Assembly (NCBI GenBank): GCA_964401855.1
Contig: CAYOAF010000162.1
Span: 1-8,390 of the forward strand
Reading direction: 5' to 3'
Source: CAJWBT01 sp964401855
Lineage (GTDB): Bacteria; Chloroflexota; Dehalococcoidia; Lucifugimonadales; UBA3495
Length of the DNA: 8,390 nt
Shown: positions 1 to 5,973 of the stretch, piece by piece
Numbering within the stretch: the first letter of the stretch is position 1
Layout of the letters: each line of letters starts with the position of its first letter
Program-made: the position numbers and the translations under genes
The notes under the pieces: generated by a model
Database searches by the model: none
What the model was told of the DNA's origin: nothing
The model's input: the letters and a program-made list of their open reading frames with translations, nothing else

Positions 1-605
1 CGATGCAGGACGCGGTCGTCAACCTGCTGCGTCCCCGCATCAGGGAACACCAGCAGATTGGCGGGCCGGTCCCGGCCTCGGCCAACCAGACGGGCACTTC
101 CGTGCCCAGCGGAATCTTCAAGACCACCGGAGGGGGGCGCAGCGACTACGTGTTCGTTCACGTCGCCAACCAGCAGATGTGGGAGGCTATGATCAGCGCC
201 ATGGGCCGGGAGGAGACTTTGGCAGACCCGAGGTTCGCCTCCGCGGAGGCTCGGCGCGCGCATGTCGCGGAAGTAACCTCGCTGATTGAGGAGTGGACCT
301 CCCAACGTGACAAGCAGAGGGCGGCTCGCATCTTGGCCGGGGCCGGTGTTCCCTGCGGGCCGGTGAACGATACCGGCGACCTCCTCACCGATCCCCACCT
401 TCGAAAACGCGAGATGATCGTTGAGAGCTACTACCCGACCCGCGGAGCCTTCCTGACGGCTGGTTGCCCGATCAAGTTGTCCGATTCGCCGGTGGAAATG
501 AAATCGCCTCCGACCCTTGGGCAGCATACCGGTGAGATCCTGGCGGAGGTGTTGGGCTACGACCCGGAGAAGGTGGAACAACTCCGGGGGGAGGGCGTCG
601 TCTAG
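1..605 (+). CDS. CoA-transferase family III (CaiB/BaiF, formyl-CoA-transferase-like), C-terminal half
   Basis: This gene enters from the left edge; about 200 C-terminal residues are visible of a family usually near 400, so the first ATG at position 3 is almost certainly internal. Family III enzymes move CoA between a CoA thioester and a free carboxylic acid in the cytosol. The visible part begins with MQDAVVNLL, which resembles the matching segment of formyl-CoA:oxalate CoA-transferase (Frc). It continues with a DYVFVHVANQQMWEAM block, the ADPRF motif, the AGVPCGPVND motif, DPHLRKREM, and a LGQHTGEIL segment close to the C-terminus, all hallmarks of CaiB/BaiF proteins. The catalytic Asp of the family lies upstream of the window and cannot be checked. 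The substrate acid is unknown; Frc-like is a resemblance recalled from the family, not an assignment. The next gene on the same strand lies 239 bp away, beyond a candidate terminator, so cotranscription is doubtful. Confidence 0.93.
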   Translation, partial: MQDAVVNLLRPRIREHQQIGGPVPASANQTGTSVPSGIFKTTGGGRSDYVFVHVANQQMWEAMISAMGREETLADPRFASAEARRAHVAEVTSLIEEWTSQRDKQRAARILAGAGVPCGPVNDTGDLLTDPHLRKREMIVESYYPTRGAFLTAGCPIKLSDSPVEMKSPPTLGQHTGEILAEVLGYDPEKVEQLRGEGVV

Positions 606-724
606 CCATCCGGTCCGGTAGATGCCGACAGTCGGCCGGCGGAGCAAAACGAGCAGGTTCGGGAGGCGAGCCCCCCGGCGTTCCCTGGGAGCCTGGCCTG
701 GTGTCTCGTAGATGGCCGGATGCC

Positions 725-749
725 AGGGCCGTCATCCCGGCCCTTTCTT
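725..749 (+). terminator. Candidate rho-independent terminator after the CoA-transferase
   Basis: AGGGCCG (725-731) pairs perfectly with CGGCCCT (738-744) around a 6-nt loop, and TTCTT follows. The 3' arm runs straight into this pyrimidine-rich tract, which is broken by one C, so the U-run is imperfect. It lies 120 nt after the CoA-transferase stop and about 95 nt before the next start, a sensible place to separate the two genes. The rest of the 606-844 gap shows no gene; an AT-richer patch at about 780-820 may hold the promoter of the next gene, but no convincing -35/-10 pair was found. Confidence 0.5.
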
Positions 750-844
750 GGGACGGCCAAGTATACAGTCGTGGGGAGGGAATGTCAAACAGTTTTGCTC
801 ATTCAAGGCTATTTACGAGGCAGTACACCAGGAGGTAGCCTGCG

Positions 845-2809
845 GTGACTCGGTTTCCCAATCTGTTCAGCCCTATTCAGATCGGCAAGCACACCCTTGA
901 GAACCGCATCGTTTGCACGGGCCACGCCACGGCCTTCCACTCCGGGGGACTCTTTACCGAGCGCCACCTCCACTACTACAAAGAGAAGGCACGGGGCGGG
1001 GCAGGCATGATCATCACGGAGGCCACCGGCGTAGACCCCACCAGCGCGGTGCCCATCGGCCTTCACCACGACGGCTCCATATCCATAATGCGACGCATCG
1101 CCGCCGCGGTTCACGAGCAGCCGGCGCGCATTCTTGTGCAGATCACCCATGCAGGCCGAAGACTGCCCTACCCCACCGGAGTGCTGGAGGCCGTGGCGGT
1201 GGCTCCTTCGGCGATCCCGGCGCCCGGAGTCGACTTCGGCCAAATGATGCCCCACGAGCTGTCTACCCAAGAGGTGGCCGGCCTGGTGGAAGCTTTCGGC
1301 GACGCGGCCAGCCGGACCAGAGAGGCGGGAATGGACGGCGTGGAGGTGTCCGTCGCCTTCGGCAACCTCATCCCCCAATTCCTGTCCGAGGCGAGCAACC
1401 GGAGGACCGATAGGTACGGCGGCGCGCTGGAGCAACGGATGACCTTCGCCTACGAGGCCATCGACGAGGTGCGCCATCGGCTGGGGGACGGCCTGATTCT
1501 TGGGGCCCGGTTTACCGAGGACTACCTGGCCTACGGCCTGGACATCAACGACCTGATGCAGATCGTGCCGCTGCTGGCGGGTACCGGCAAGCTGGACTAC
1601 GTAAGCATCGCCGCCGGGACCAATTACGAGAAGAAGAGCGCTACTCACATCATCCCGTCCCACTACTTCAAACCCGGCCAGTTCGCCGGCCTGTCCCACC
1701 GATTGAAGCAGTTGGTCACCGTGCCGGTCATCGGGGTAGGCCGTATCAACAGTCCGGCCCTCGCCGAGCAGGTCCTTACCGAAGGGCGGATGGACCTGGT
1801 GGGGATGGCGCGAGAGCTGATTGCCGACCCTCATCTTCCCAACAAGGCCAGGGAGGACCGGGTGGAGGAGATTCGGACCTGCCTCGCCTGCAACCAGAGC
1901 TGCAAGGGACACCAGGAACGGGGGATTCCCATAACCTGCATCTACAACCCAGTGGCCGGCCGGGAGGGCAGGTGGGCCGGGTTGCCGCGTACCGCCGCGA
2001 GCAAGAAGGTGGTGGTGGTCGGAGCGGGGCCTGCGGGCATGGAGGCCGCCCGGGTAGCCGCCGAACGGGGCCACAGCGTGACCGTCCTCGAAAAATCAGC
2101 CAGCCTGGGAGGGCAGGTCAACCAGGCCATGACCGCGCCCCACCGGGAGAATTTTGGCGAGATGACCTCGTTCTTGGAGGGCCAGCTCCGCCGCCTCAAG
2201 GTGGATATTCGTACGGGCGTCGAGGCCACTGTTGACATCGTCGAGGTGGAACATCCCGACGCCGTTATAGTCGCCACCGGCTCGGTACCCTTCCGGCCCG
2301 CCATCGAGGGCGCCGACGGCGGAAACGTGGTGACGGACCGTGACGTACTGGATGGCACGGCGTCCACTGGCGACAAGGTGGTGGTGATCGACACCCAGGG
2401 TCTACGCCAGGCGTGCGACGTGGCCAACCATCTGGCCATCCAGGGCAAGGCCGTGGAGGTGGTCACCGGCCTGCCTTTCGTGGGACAAGGAGTCCAGGCC
2501 GGCGTGTGGCGCGACCTCTACGAGGAACTCCTGAGAAGGGGAGTGATGATGTCGCCCTTCACCGGGGTCTGGAGAATCACGGAGAGCACGGTGGAAACAT
2601 ATAACACCATTTACACCGACACTTCCACCGTCCGGGTGATCGAGGGCGTGGACACCGTGGTGCTCGCCGCCGGGGGACAGGCAGATGATCTCCTCTACCG
2701 GAGTCTCGAGGGCAGGATTGACGAACTGTATGCCGTGGGGGACTGCCTACAACCCAGGGATGTGGAAGCGGCCGTATACGAGGGGCACAAGGCCGGACGC
2801 ACCGTGTAA
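845..2809 (+). CDS. FadH/TMADH-type flavin oxidoreductase (FMN barrel, 4Fe-4S, FAD domain)
   Basis: The 654-residue product has the three-part architecture of 2,4-dienoyl-CoA reductase (FadH, about 670 aa) and trimethylamine dehydrogenase. An old-yellow-enzyme TIM barrel for FMN spans about residues 1-340, with the THAGR motif at 101-105 and the NRRTDRYGG motif just after the active-site segment. Cys346, Cys349, Cys353 and Cys365 (CxxCxxxC-x11-C) should bind a 4Fe-4S cluster. A Rossmann FAD domain follows with GAGPAG at 393-398, and a C-terminal GDC motif lies at 632-634. Electrons would pass between FAD, Fe-S and FMN in the cytosol. The start is a GTG preceded by AGGAGGT (830-836) at 8-nt spacing. 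Where the family carries catalytic His or Tyr, this protein has Ser169, Phe172 and Asn174, and the second nucleotide fold lacks a clear GxGxxG, so neither the substrate (enoyl-CoA, amine or other) nor NAD(P)H use can be assigned. The family is certain; the reaction is not. Confidence 0.95.
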   Translation: MTRFPNLFSPIQIGKHTLENRIVCTGHATAFHSGGLFTERHLHYYKEKARGGAGMIITEATGVDPTSAVPIGLHHDGSISIMRRIAAAVHEQPARILVQITHAGRRLPYPTGVLEAVAVAPSAIPAPGVDFGQMMPHELSTQEVAGLVEAFGDAASRTREAGMDGVEVSVAFGNLIPQFLSEASNRRTDRYGGALEQRMTFAYEAIDEVRHRLGDGLILGARFTEDYLAYGLDINDLMQIVPLLAGTGKLDYVSIAAGTNYEKKSATHIIPSHYFKPGQFAGLSHRLKQLVTVPVIGVGRINSPALAEQVLTEGRMDLVGMARELIADPHLPNKAREDRVEEIRTCLACNQSCKGHQERGIPITCIYNPVAGREGRWAGLPRTAASKKVVVVGAGPAGMEAARVAAERGHSVTVLEKSASLGGQVNQAMTAPHRENFGEMTSFLEGQLRRLKVDIRTGVEATVDIVEVEHPDAVIVATGSVPFRPAIEGADGGNVVTDRDVLDGTASTGDKVVVIDTQGLRQACDVANHLAIQGKAVEVVTGLPFVGQGVQAGVWRDLYEELLRRGVMMSPFTGVWRITESTVETYNTIYTDTSTVRVIEGVDTVVLAAGGQADDLLYRSLEGRIDELYAVGDCLQPRDVEAAVYEGHKAGRTV

Positions 2810-2861
2810 TCTTCGCGGTCGCCCGGAGCCGTGAATCACGCGGAGACCGCTCTCCACCATT

Positions 2862-2926
2862 GTCTTTCCGGCGAAGGCCGGAATCCAGAGAAGCGTCAAC
2901 TGGTCCCCGGCCTTCGCCGGGGTGAC
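2862..2926. repeat. GC-rich palindromic repeat (double hairpin)
   Basis: Two inverted arms share a perfect 14-bp core: CCGGCGAAGGCCGG (2868-2881) and its reverse complement CCGGCCTTCGCCGG (2907-2920), separated by 25 bp. Outer similarity extends to GTC...GAC at the edges. Each arm is itself a hairpin, CCGGC and GCCGG around a 4-nt loop. The arrangement resembles the widespread dispersed REP-like elements that read 'TTCCGGCGAAGGCCGGAATCC' in many bacterial genomes. Only one copy is present in the window, so its dispersed nature is inferred from that resemblance. Confidence 0.7.
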
Positions 2927-2965
2927 GGACCGGGTATCAAGCCATTTGAGAGACGCCGGGCTGGT

Positions 2966-3089
2966 ACTCAGTCAACTCAATGCTTGTTGTGGTCATTCTG
3001 AGCGAAGCGAAGAATCTCGTTGTTGCGCTGAGATTCTTCTTCGCTTCGCTCATCAGAATGACATCCTGCAAAGAACAAGTTGACTGAGT
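2966..3089. repeat. MITE-like inverted-repeat element, complete copy
   Basis: The element is 124 bp with perfect 12-bp terminal inverted repeats, ACTCAGTCAACT (2966-2977) and AGTTGACTGAGT (3078-3089). An inner palindrome pairs 2992-3018 (starting GTCATTCTGAGCGAAGCG) with 3030-3062 (ending TCAGAATGAC); the right arm carries two extra 3-nt insertions. The 11-nt loop is 3019-3029. It has no coding capacity, so any movement would need a transposase supplied in trans. A diverged right half recurs at about 7188-7261 (54 of 63 positions identical by hand alignment), which shows the element is dispersed. No target-site duplication was identified. Confidence 0.75.
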
Positions 3090-3160
3090 GTTAGACTGTA
3101 AGGCCAACACAAGGCCGCTCTCTAGGGCGACTGGTTTTGCATCCGGTTCTCGGCGGCGGA

Positions 3161-4330
3161 CTATCTGTGGCTTCCCGCCGTCGCGCCCCCGGAGCCGGCG
3201 TTTCCGGAACCGGGCAGCCAACGGCCGGGAGAGAACGGGGAAAGGTCGTAGCCGCTACGGCCAGTGGCTATGAGCTGGGCCAGGTATTTCCCTGTGGCGG
3301 GGCCGTGAAGGATGCCCTCCGGACCATGGCCGGCGGCGATGTACAGGTTCTCCCACCCCGGCGCCGGTCCGATGATGGGGTGTTCGTCAGCGGAATAGGG
3401 GCGCAGGCATGCCCGAGACTCCTCAACCACCGCGTCGCGGGCCCGCGGGGAAAGCCGCAGGGTGCCCTCGACGATGGCGGATTGCCCCTCGGGTGTGGCC
3501 TGCCGGTCAAATCCCACCTGCTCCCAGGTGGTGCCGCCGAGGACTTCTCCCGAAGGCTTGCGCAGGATGTAGCCGCGGCCCTTGATGCGGAGCAAGGCGA
3601 ATTCCGGCTGGGCTCCCGGCACCGATAGCTTCACTATCTGTCCCCGTACCGGCTCCACCGGAATCTCGAGGTCGGCCCACGGACCAGCCAGCTTGGTCCA
3701 CGGCCCCATGGCCAGCAGCACTGCCTCTCCCTGCACAGTGGCGCCATCGGACAGGACGACCCCGGTGGCCCTGCCCTCCTTGCCTTGGATGCCCACCACC
3801 TCCCCGGTTCTAATGCGGCATCCCAGCGCCTCGGCCGCCGTGGCAACGGCCAGGACCAGCCGGTACGGGTCCACCTGAGGCTCGAGGCGCGACGGTACCG
3901 CGGCCCGCGCTTCCGGAGTGAGCCAGCCACCGGAGAGGCGGCAGCCCTCTTCCCCGGAGAGCCACGCCAGGTCATGGCCTTCCTGGCGGCGGGCATCGTA
4001 CCAGTGGCGCAGGTCCCCTTCGTCCTCTTCGGTCAGGGCCACCCGCAGAAATGGGACCAGCCCGTAGTGGTAGCCGATGCCCGTCGCCTCCGGGAGGGCC
4101 TCTGCCAGCTCACGGTGAAGCCGTTGACTCTCCTCGGAAAAAGCTTTGAGAACAGGGGTGTTCGCTCCCGAGTAGGGGGTAAGGTTCCCCGCCGCATTGC
4201 CCGAGGCCTGACTGCCTATGCCGTCCCGCTCGATGATGACCGTGGAGAGGCCGTGCTGCCCCAGGTAATAGGCAGTCAGGCAGCCGATGATGCCGCTCCC
4301 TACGATGACTACATCAGGATGGGTATCCAT
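3161..4330 (-). CDS. FAD-dependent oxidoreductase, glycine/D-amino-acid oxidase (DAO/ThiO-like) family
   Basis: The 389-residue product fits the DAO superfamily, whose members oxidise the C-N bond of amino acids or N-methyl amino acids using FAD. The N-terminus has the dinucleotide-binding fingerprint GSGIIG (residues 11-16) with Glu34 placed to bind the adenosine ribose. The C-terminal FAD and substrate region contains CLRPYSADEHPIIGP and then AAGHGPEGILHGPATG (about 306-347), strongly reminiscent of ThiO; Arg310 aligns with the carboxylate-binding Arg of the LRP motif. No signal peptide is visible. A Gly/Ser-rich tail of about 20 residues ends the protein. ATG at 4330 is preferred over an upstream in-frame GTG at 4342 because only the ATG has a good ribosome-binding site. 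The gene lies 75 bp downstream of the MmgE/PrpD gene on the same strand, so the two are probably cotranscribed. No thiamine gene is nearby, so a ThiO role is unlikely; the natural substrate is unknown. Confidence 0.92.
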   Translation of the reverse strand: MDTHPDVVIVGSGIIGCLTAYYLGQHGLSTVIIERDGIGSQASGNAAGNLTPYSGANTPVLKAFSEESQRLHRELAEALPEATGIGYHYGLVPFLRVALTEEDEGDLRHWYDARRQEGHDLAWLSGEEGCRLSGGWLTPEARAAVPSRLEPQVDPYRLVLAVATAAEALGCRIRTGEVVGIQGKEGRATGVVLSDGATVQGEAVLLAMGPWTKLAGPWADLEIPVEPVRGQIVKLSVPGAQPEFALLRIKGRGYILRKPSGEVLGGTTWEQVGFDRQATPEGQSAIVEGTLRLSPRARDAVVEESRACLRPYSADEHPIIGPAPGWENLYIAAGHGPEGILHGPATGKYLAQLIATGRSGYDLSPFSPGRWLPGSGNAGSGGATAGSHR

Positions 4331-4335
4331 GGGGC

Positions 4336-4340
4336 CCTCC
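4336..4340 (-). promoter_or_regulatory. Ribosome-binding site deciding the DAO start
   Basis: On the minus strand, GGAGG lies 5 nt before the ATG at 4330. It sits inside the region that would be coding if the GTG at 4342 were used, and that GTG has no purine-rich site in front of it, so the ATG is the likelier start. Confidence 0.65.
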
Positions 4341-4405
4341 ACGACGCCGGCGAGCGGTCACACAAGAGACCCTTCCCGCTCTCCAACTGGTTTACCTATA
4401 GCTGG

Positions 4406-5761
4406 TTATAGCTGAAATAGGTCGATGACCTGCCCGATTTCCGGTATCTCCTCAAGCCGCCACAGGGTTTCCAGGGCCTCTTGGGATTTCTGAAGCGGCA
4501 GCACCTCCTGGCACAGCCCCAGGAACTTGGCCTCCACCTCCTGGTCCGTCATCGGGTTGCGGCAGTGGCCCCTGGGGTAGGTGGACCGCTCCACGAGACG
4601 CTCCCCCGATTTGGTTACCACCTCAATCTCCGACATCAGGGCCTTGGGATGGGCCTTGGTGAATTCGGGGTTCTCGCTGACGGTGATCCGGTTCATCAAG
4701 GGCCGCAGTTTGGGGTCACGGATGCGGTCCAAGGTAAAGGAACCGGGTGTGATGTTGCCGTCCACCAGGCCTACCGCCAAGAGATAGGGCAGGCTATGGT
4801 CCGCCGTCTCCCTGGTCTGGGGGTCCCACTTCGCAGATTCGCTGCCTATCTCGCTCCAGGCGTTCCAATAGGTCTGTATGTGGATGGTCTCGATATCCTC
4901 CGGTTTTACTTTTTCCCGGATATCCATGGCCATCCAGAGCGGCGCTTGACCATTGTACTCGGCGGGGAAGTATTTCAGGCTAACCTTTTCCAGGCTGAAG
5001 TGCCCGTCATCGCTGGGCAAAGGGTTCAGTTGGTAGGGCCCGGTGACCTGCTCCCAAACACCGTGCCGCCCTTCGAAAGCCTCATTTGGGCCGGTCATCC
5101 CCTCGCGGGCCAGGAGCGCGGCAAAGATGCCGCTGCGGACCGCCGCGGCGGTGGCGCAGCCCTTCCACATGGACAGCTCCCCCGCTCGGGTCTGCCGGGT
5201 GGGTACGTTGGGGGTTATGGCCAGGGATATGGCGTGGCCCATTTGTTCTTGAGAGAGGCCCAGAATCTTGCCGGCGCCCACGGCGCTGCCGATGACTATG
5301 AACGTTCCCTGGTCCCAACCCTTCGACATCATGGGTATGAGGTCGGCAAAAGCGCCGAACATGTCGTAGGCCGCCACGACGGCCACGATCACATCCTTGG
5401 CCGTACTGTGCAGCGGCTCGGCCATGGCCAGCACACCCGGTATCATATCGCTGGGATGCCCGCCTCCCACCGACGAGTAGGTATCGTTGCAGTCCAGGAA
5501 CCGCACCATCACCGTGTTGGCGAAAGCCGCCATTTCCGGAGATGTTTGCCGGCCCGAGCCCAGCAACCTGGCCGGAAGGGTGCTGGAGTACATGGCCGCC
5601 ATCCTGTGGCAGATCTTGCTGGGCTCGCTGAGGTAACCGCCCATGGCACAGCCCAGGGAGTCAAGCACACTTACTTTGGTCTTGTGGATGACCTCGGGAG
5701 TCAGGTCTGAGTAGTCGAGAGCGGCAGCGTAGGAAGCCAGCATCTCAGTGGTACGGTCCAT
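4406..5761 (-). CDS. MmgE/PrpD family protein (2-methylcitrate dehydratase-like)
   Basis: The 451-residue product matches the usual length and landmarks of the MmgE/PrpD family. Near the N-terminus are DSLGCAMGG (34-42) and the characteristic block from FLDCNDTY to GGHPSDMIPGVLAMAE (88-115), including Asp90, Asp93 and His102. The family includes 2-methylcitrate dehydratase, cis-aconitate decarboxylase and iminodisuccinate epimerase, all cytosolic enzymes acting on polycarboxylic acids. No prpB or prpC lies nearby, so a 2-methylcitrate cycle role is not supported. The start at 5761 is chosen over an in-frame upstream codon at 5806 because AGGAGG lies 5 nt before the ATG and because the family N-terminus begins here. 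The gene heads a probable operon with the DAO gene and is divergent from the enolase gene. A promoter candidate lies at 5797-5825. An epimerase acting with a downstream amino-acid oxidase is one possible reading, but the sequence does not decide it. Confidence 0.94.
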   Translation of the reverse strand: MDRTTEMLASYAAALDYSDLTPEVIHKTKVSVLDSLGCAMGGYLSEPSKICHRMAAMYSSTLPARLLGSGRQTSPEMAAFANTVMVRFLDCNDTYSSVGGGHPSDMIPGVLAMAEPLHSTAKDVIVAVVAAYDMFGAFADLIPMMSKGWDQGTFIVIGSAVGAGKILGLSQEQMGHAISLAITPNVPTRQTRAGELSMWKGCATAAAVRSGIFAALLAREGMTGPNEAFEGRHGVWEQVTGPYQLNPLPSDDGHFSLEKVSLKYFPAEYNGQAPLWMAMDIREKVKPEDIETIHIQTYWNAWSEIGSESAKWDPQTRETADHSLPYLLAVGLVDGNITPGSFTLDRIRDPKLRPLMNRITVSENPEFTKAHPKALMSEIEVVTKSGERLVERSTYPRGHCRNPMTDQEVEAKFLGLCQEVLPLQKSQEALETLWRLEEIPEIGQVIDLFQL

Positions 5762-5766
5762 CCTTG

Positions 5767-5772
5767 CCTCCT
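5767..5772 (-). promoter_or_regulatory. Ribosome-binding site deciding the MmgE/PrpD start
   Basis: On the minus strand AGGAGG (part of AAAGGAGG, 5774-5767) ends 5 nt before the ATG at 5761. It lies inside the longer open frame that begins at 5806 and so argues for the shorter protein. Its 5' bases are also part of the hairpin at 5770-5785. Confidence 0.75.
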
Positions 5773-5785
5773 TTGTCCGCAAAGG
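5770..5785 (-). promoter_or_regulatory. Leader hairpin overlapping the MmgE/PrpD ribosome-binding site
   Basis: In the minus-strand mRNA, CCTTTG (5785-5780) and CAAAGG (5775-5770) form a perfect 6-bp stem around the loop CGGA. The 3' arm includes the first bases of the AAAGGAGG Shine-Dalgarno sequence. The hairpin could restrict ribosome access or simply be a chance palindrome; the stem is short and only moderately stable. Confidence 0.35.
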
Positions 5786-5796
5786 ACTCGTGGCGA

Positions 5797-5825
5797 ATTG
5801 TCCCACCCCTGCTGTGCTGGGTCAA
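5797..5825 (-). promoter_or_regulatory. Sigma-70-like promoter candidate for the MmgE/PrpD-DAO unit
   Basis: Reading the minus strand, TTGACC (5825-5820; five of six matches to TTGACA) is followed after exactly 17 nt by GACAAT (5802-5797; four of six matches to TATAAT). Transcription would begin near 5790, giving a leader of about 29 nt before the ATG at 5761. Spacing and position are ideal, but this was found by eye with no start-site data. Confidence 0.5.
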
Positions 5826-5915
5826 CCTGTCGAAGGACACGTCCGGCCCCGGTCATTTCCTCTCGCGAGCTTCGTCGCCGTACTGATAAGCCTTATGAAT
5901 CACAAGCTCCATGGG

Positions 5916-5924
5916 TGTTATAGT
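5916..5924 (+). promoter_or_regulatory. Extended -10 promoter candidate for the enolase-superfamily gene
   Basis: TGTTATAGT contains an extended -10 (TG, one base, then TATAGT at 5919-5924, five of six matches to TATAAT). No good -35 lies at 16-18 nt, which is tolerated by extended -10 promoters. Transcription would begin near 5931, about 43 nt before the ATG at 5974. It lies in the AT-richer part of the divergent region. Confidence 0.45.
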
Positions 5925-5963
5925 AACGTCGGAATCTACGCGGCACAGGCAAAACCGCGCCAA

Positions 5964-5968
5964 GGAGG
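5964..5968 (+). promoter_or_regulatory. Ribosome-binding site deciding the enolase start
   Basis: GGAGG (within AAGGAGG, 5962-5968) lies 5 nt before the ATG at 5974. It falls inside the longer open frame beginning at 5911, whose extra 21 residues are hydrophilic and unlike the family N-terminus, so the start at 5974 is preferred. Confidence 0.8.
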
Positions 5969-5973
5969 CAGAT

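Larger units (their letters stand above)
2810..3160. other. Convergent intergenic region filled with palindromic repeats
   Basis: This 351-bp gap separates the 3' ends of two convergent genes and shows no credible gene. From left to right it holds a small hairpin (GGAGA 2842-2846, TCTCC 2851-2855, no T-run), a GC-rich double-hairpin repeat (2862-2926), a MITE-like element (2966-3089) and about 70 bp with no recognisable feature. Either palindrome could end transcription from both sides, although neither has a proper T-run. Short reading frames crossing the region translate the repeats and are not genes. Confidence 0.8.

Noticed and set aside
712..900. Small plus-strand open frame upstream of the flavoprotein
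   Set aside because: It starts inside the candidate terminator region and overlaps the start of the flavoprotein gene in another frame, with no supporting features.
809..2074. Minus-strand open frame of 421 codons opposite the flavoprotein
   Set aside because: Its low-complexity His/Gly/Arg-rich product has no recognisable motif and it lies fully opposite a well-supported gene; GC-rich antisense frames stay open by chance.
2937..3221. Short minus-strand open frame crossing the MITE
   Set aside because: Its product includes the RFFASLRMT-type peptide that comes from translating the palindromic repeat; no ribosome-binding site or family match supports a gene.
4397..4414. Tandem TATAGCTG repeat at the end of the MmgE/PrpD gene
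   Set aside because: Only two 8-bp units 10 bp apart at a stop codon; too short to call a meaningful repeat.
4481..5710. Plus-strand open frame of 409 codons opposite the MmgE/PrpD gene
   Set aside because: It is a shadow of the MmgE/PrpD coding sequence with no family features.
5820..5840. Possible degenerate copy of the common CTTCGACAGG-type dispersed repeat in the divergent region
   Set aside because: Only about 10 bases match the remembered repeat core and no inverted partner is present; the promoter reading of the same bases is better supported.
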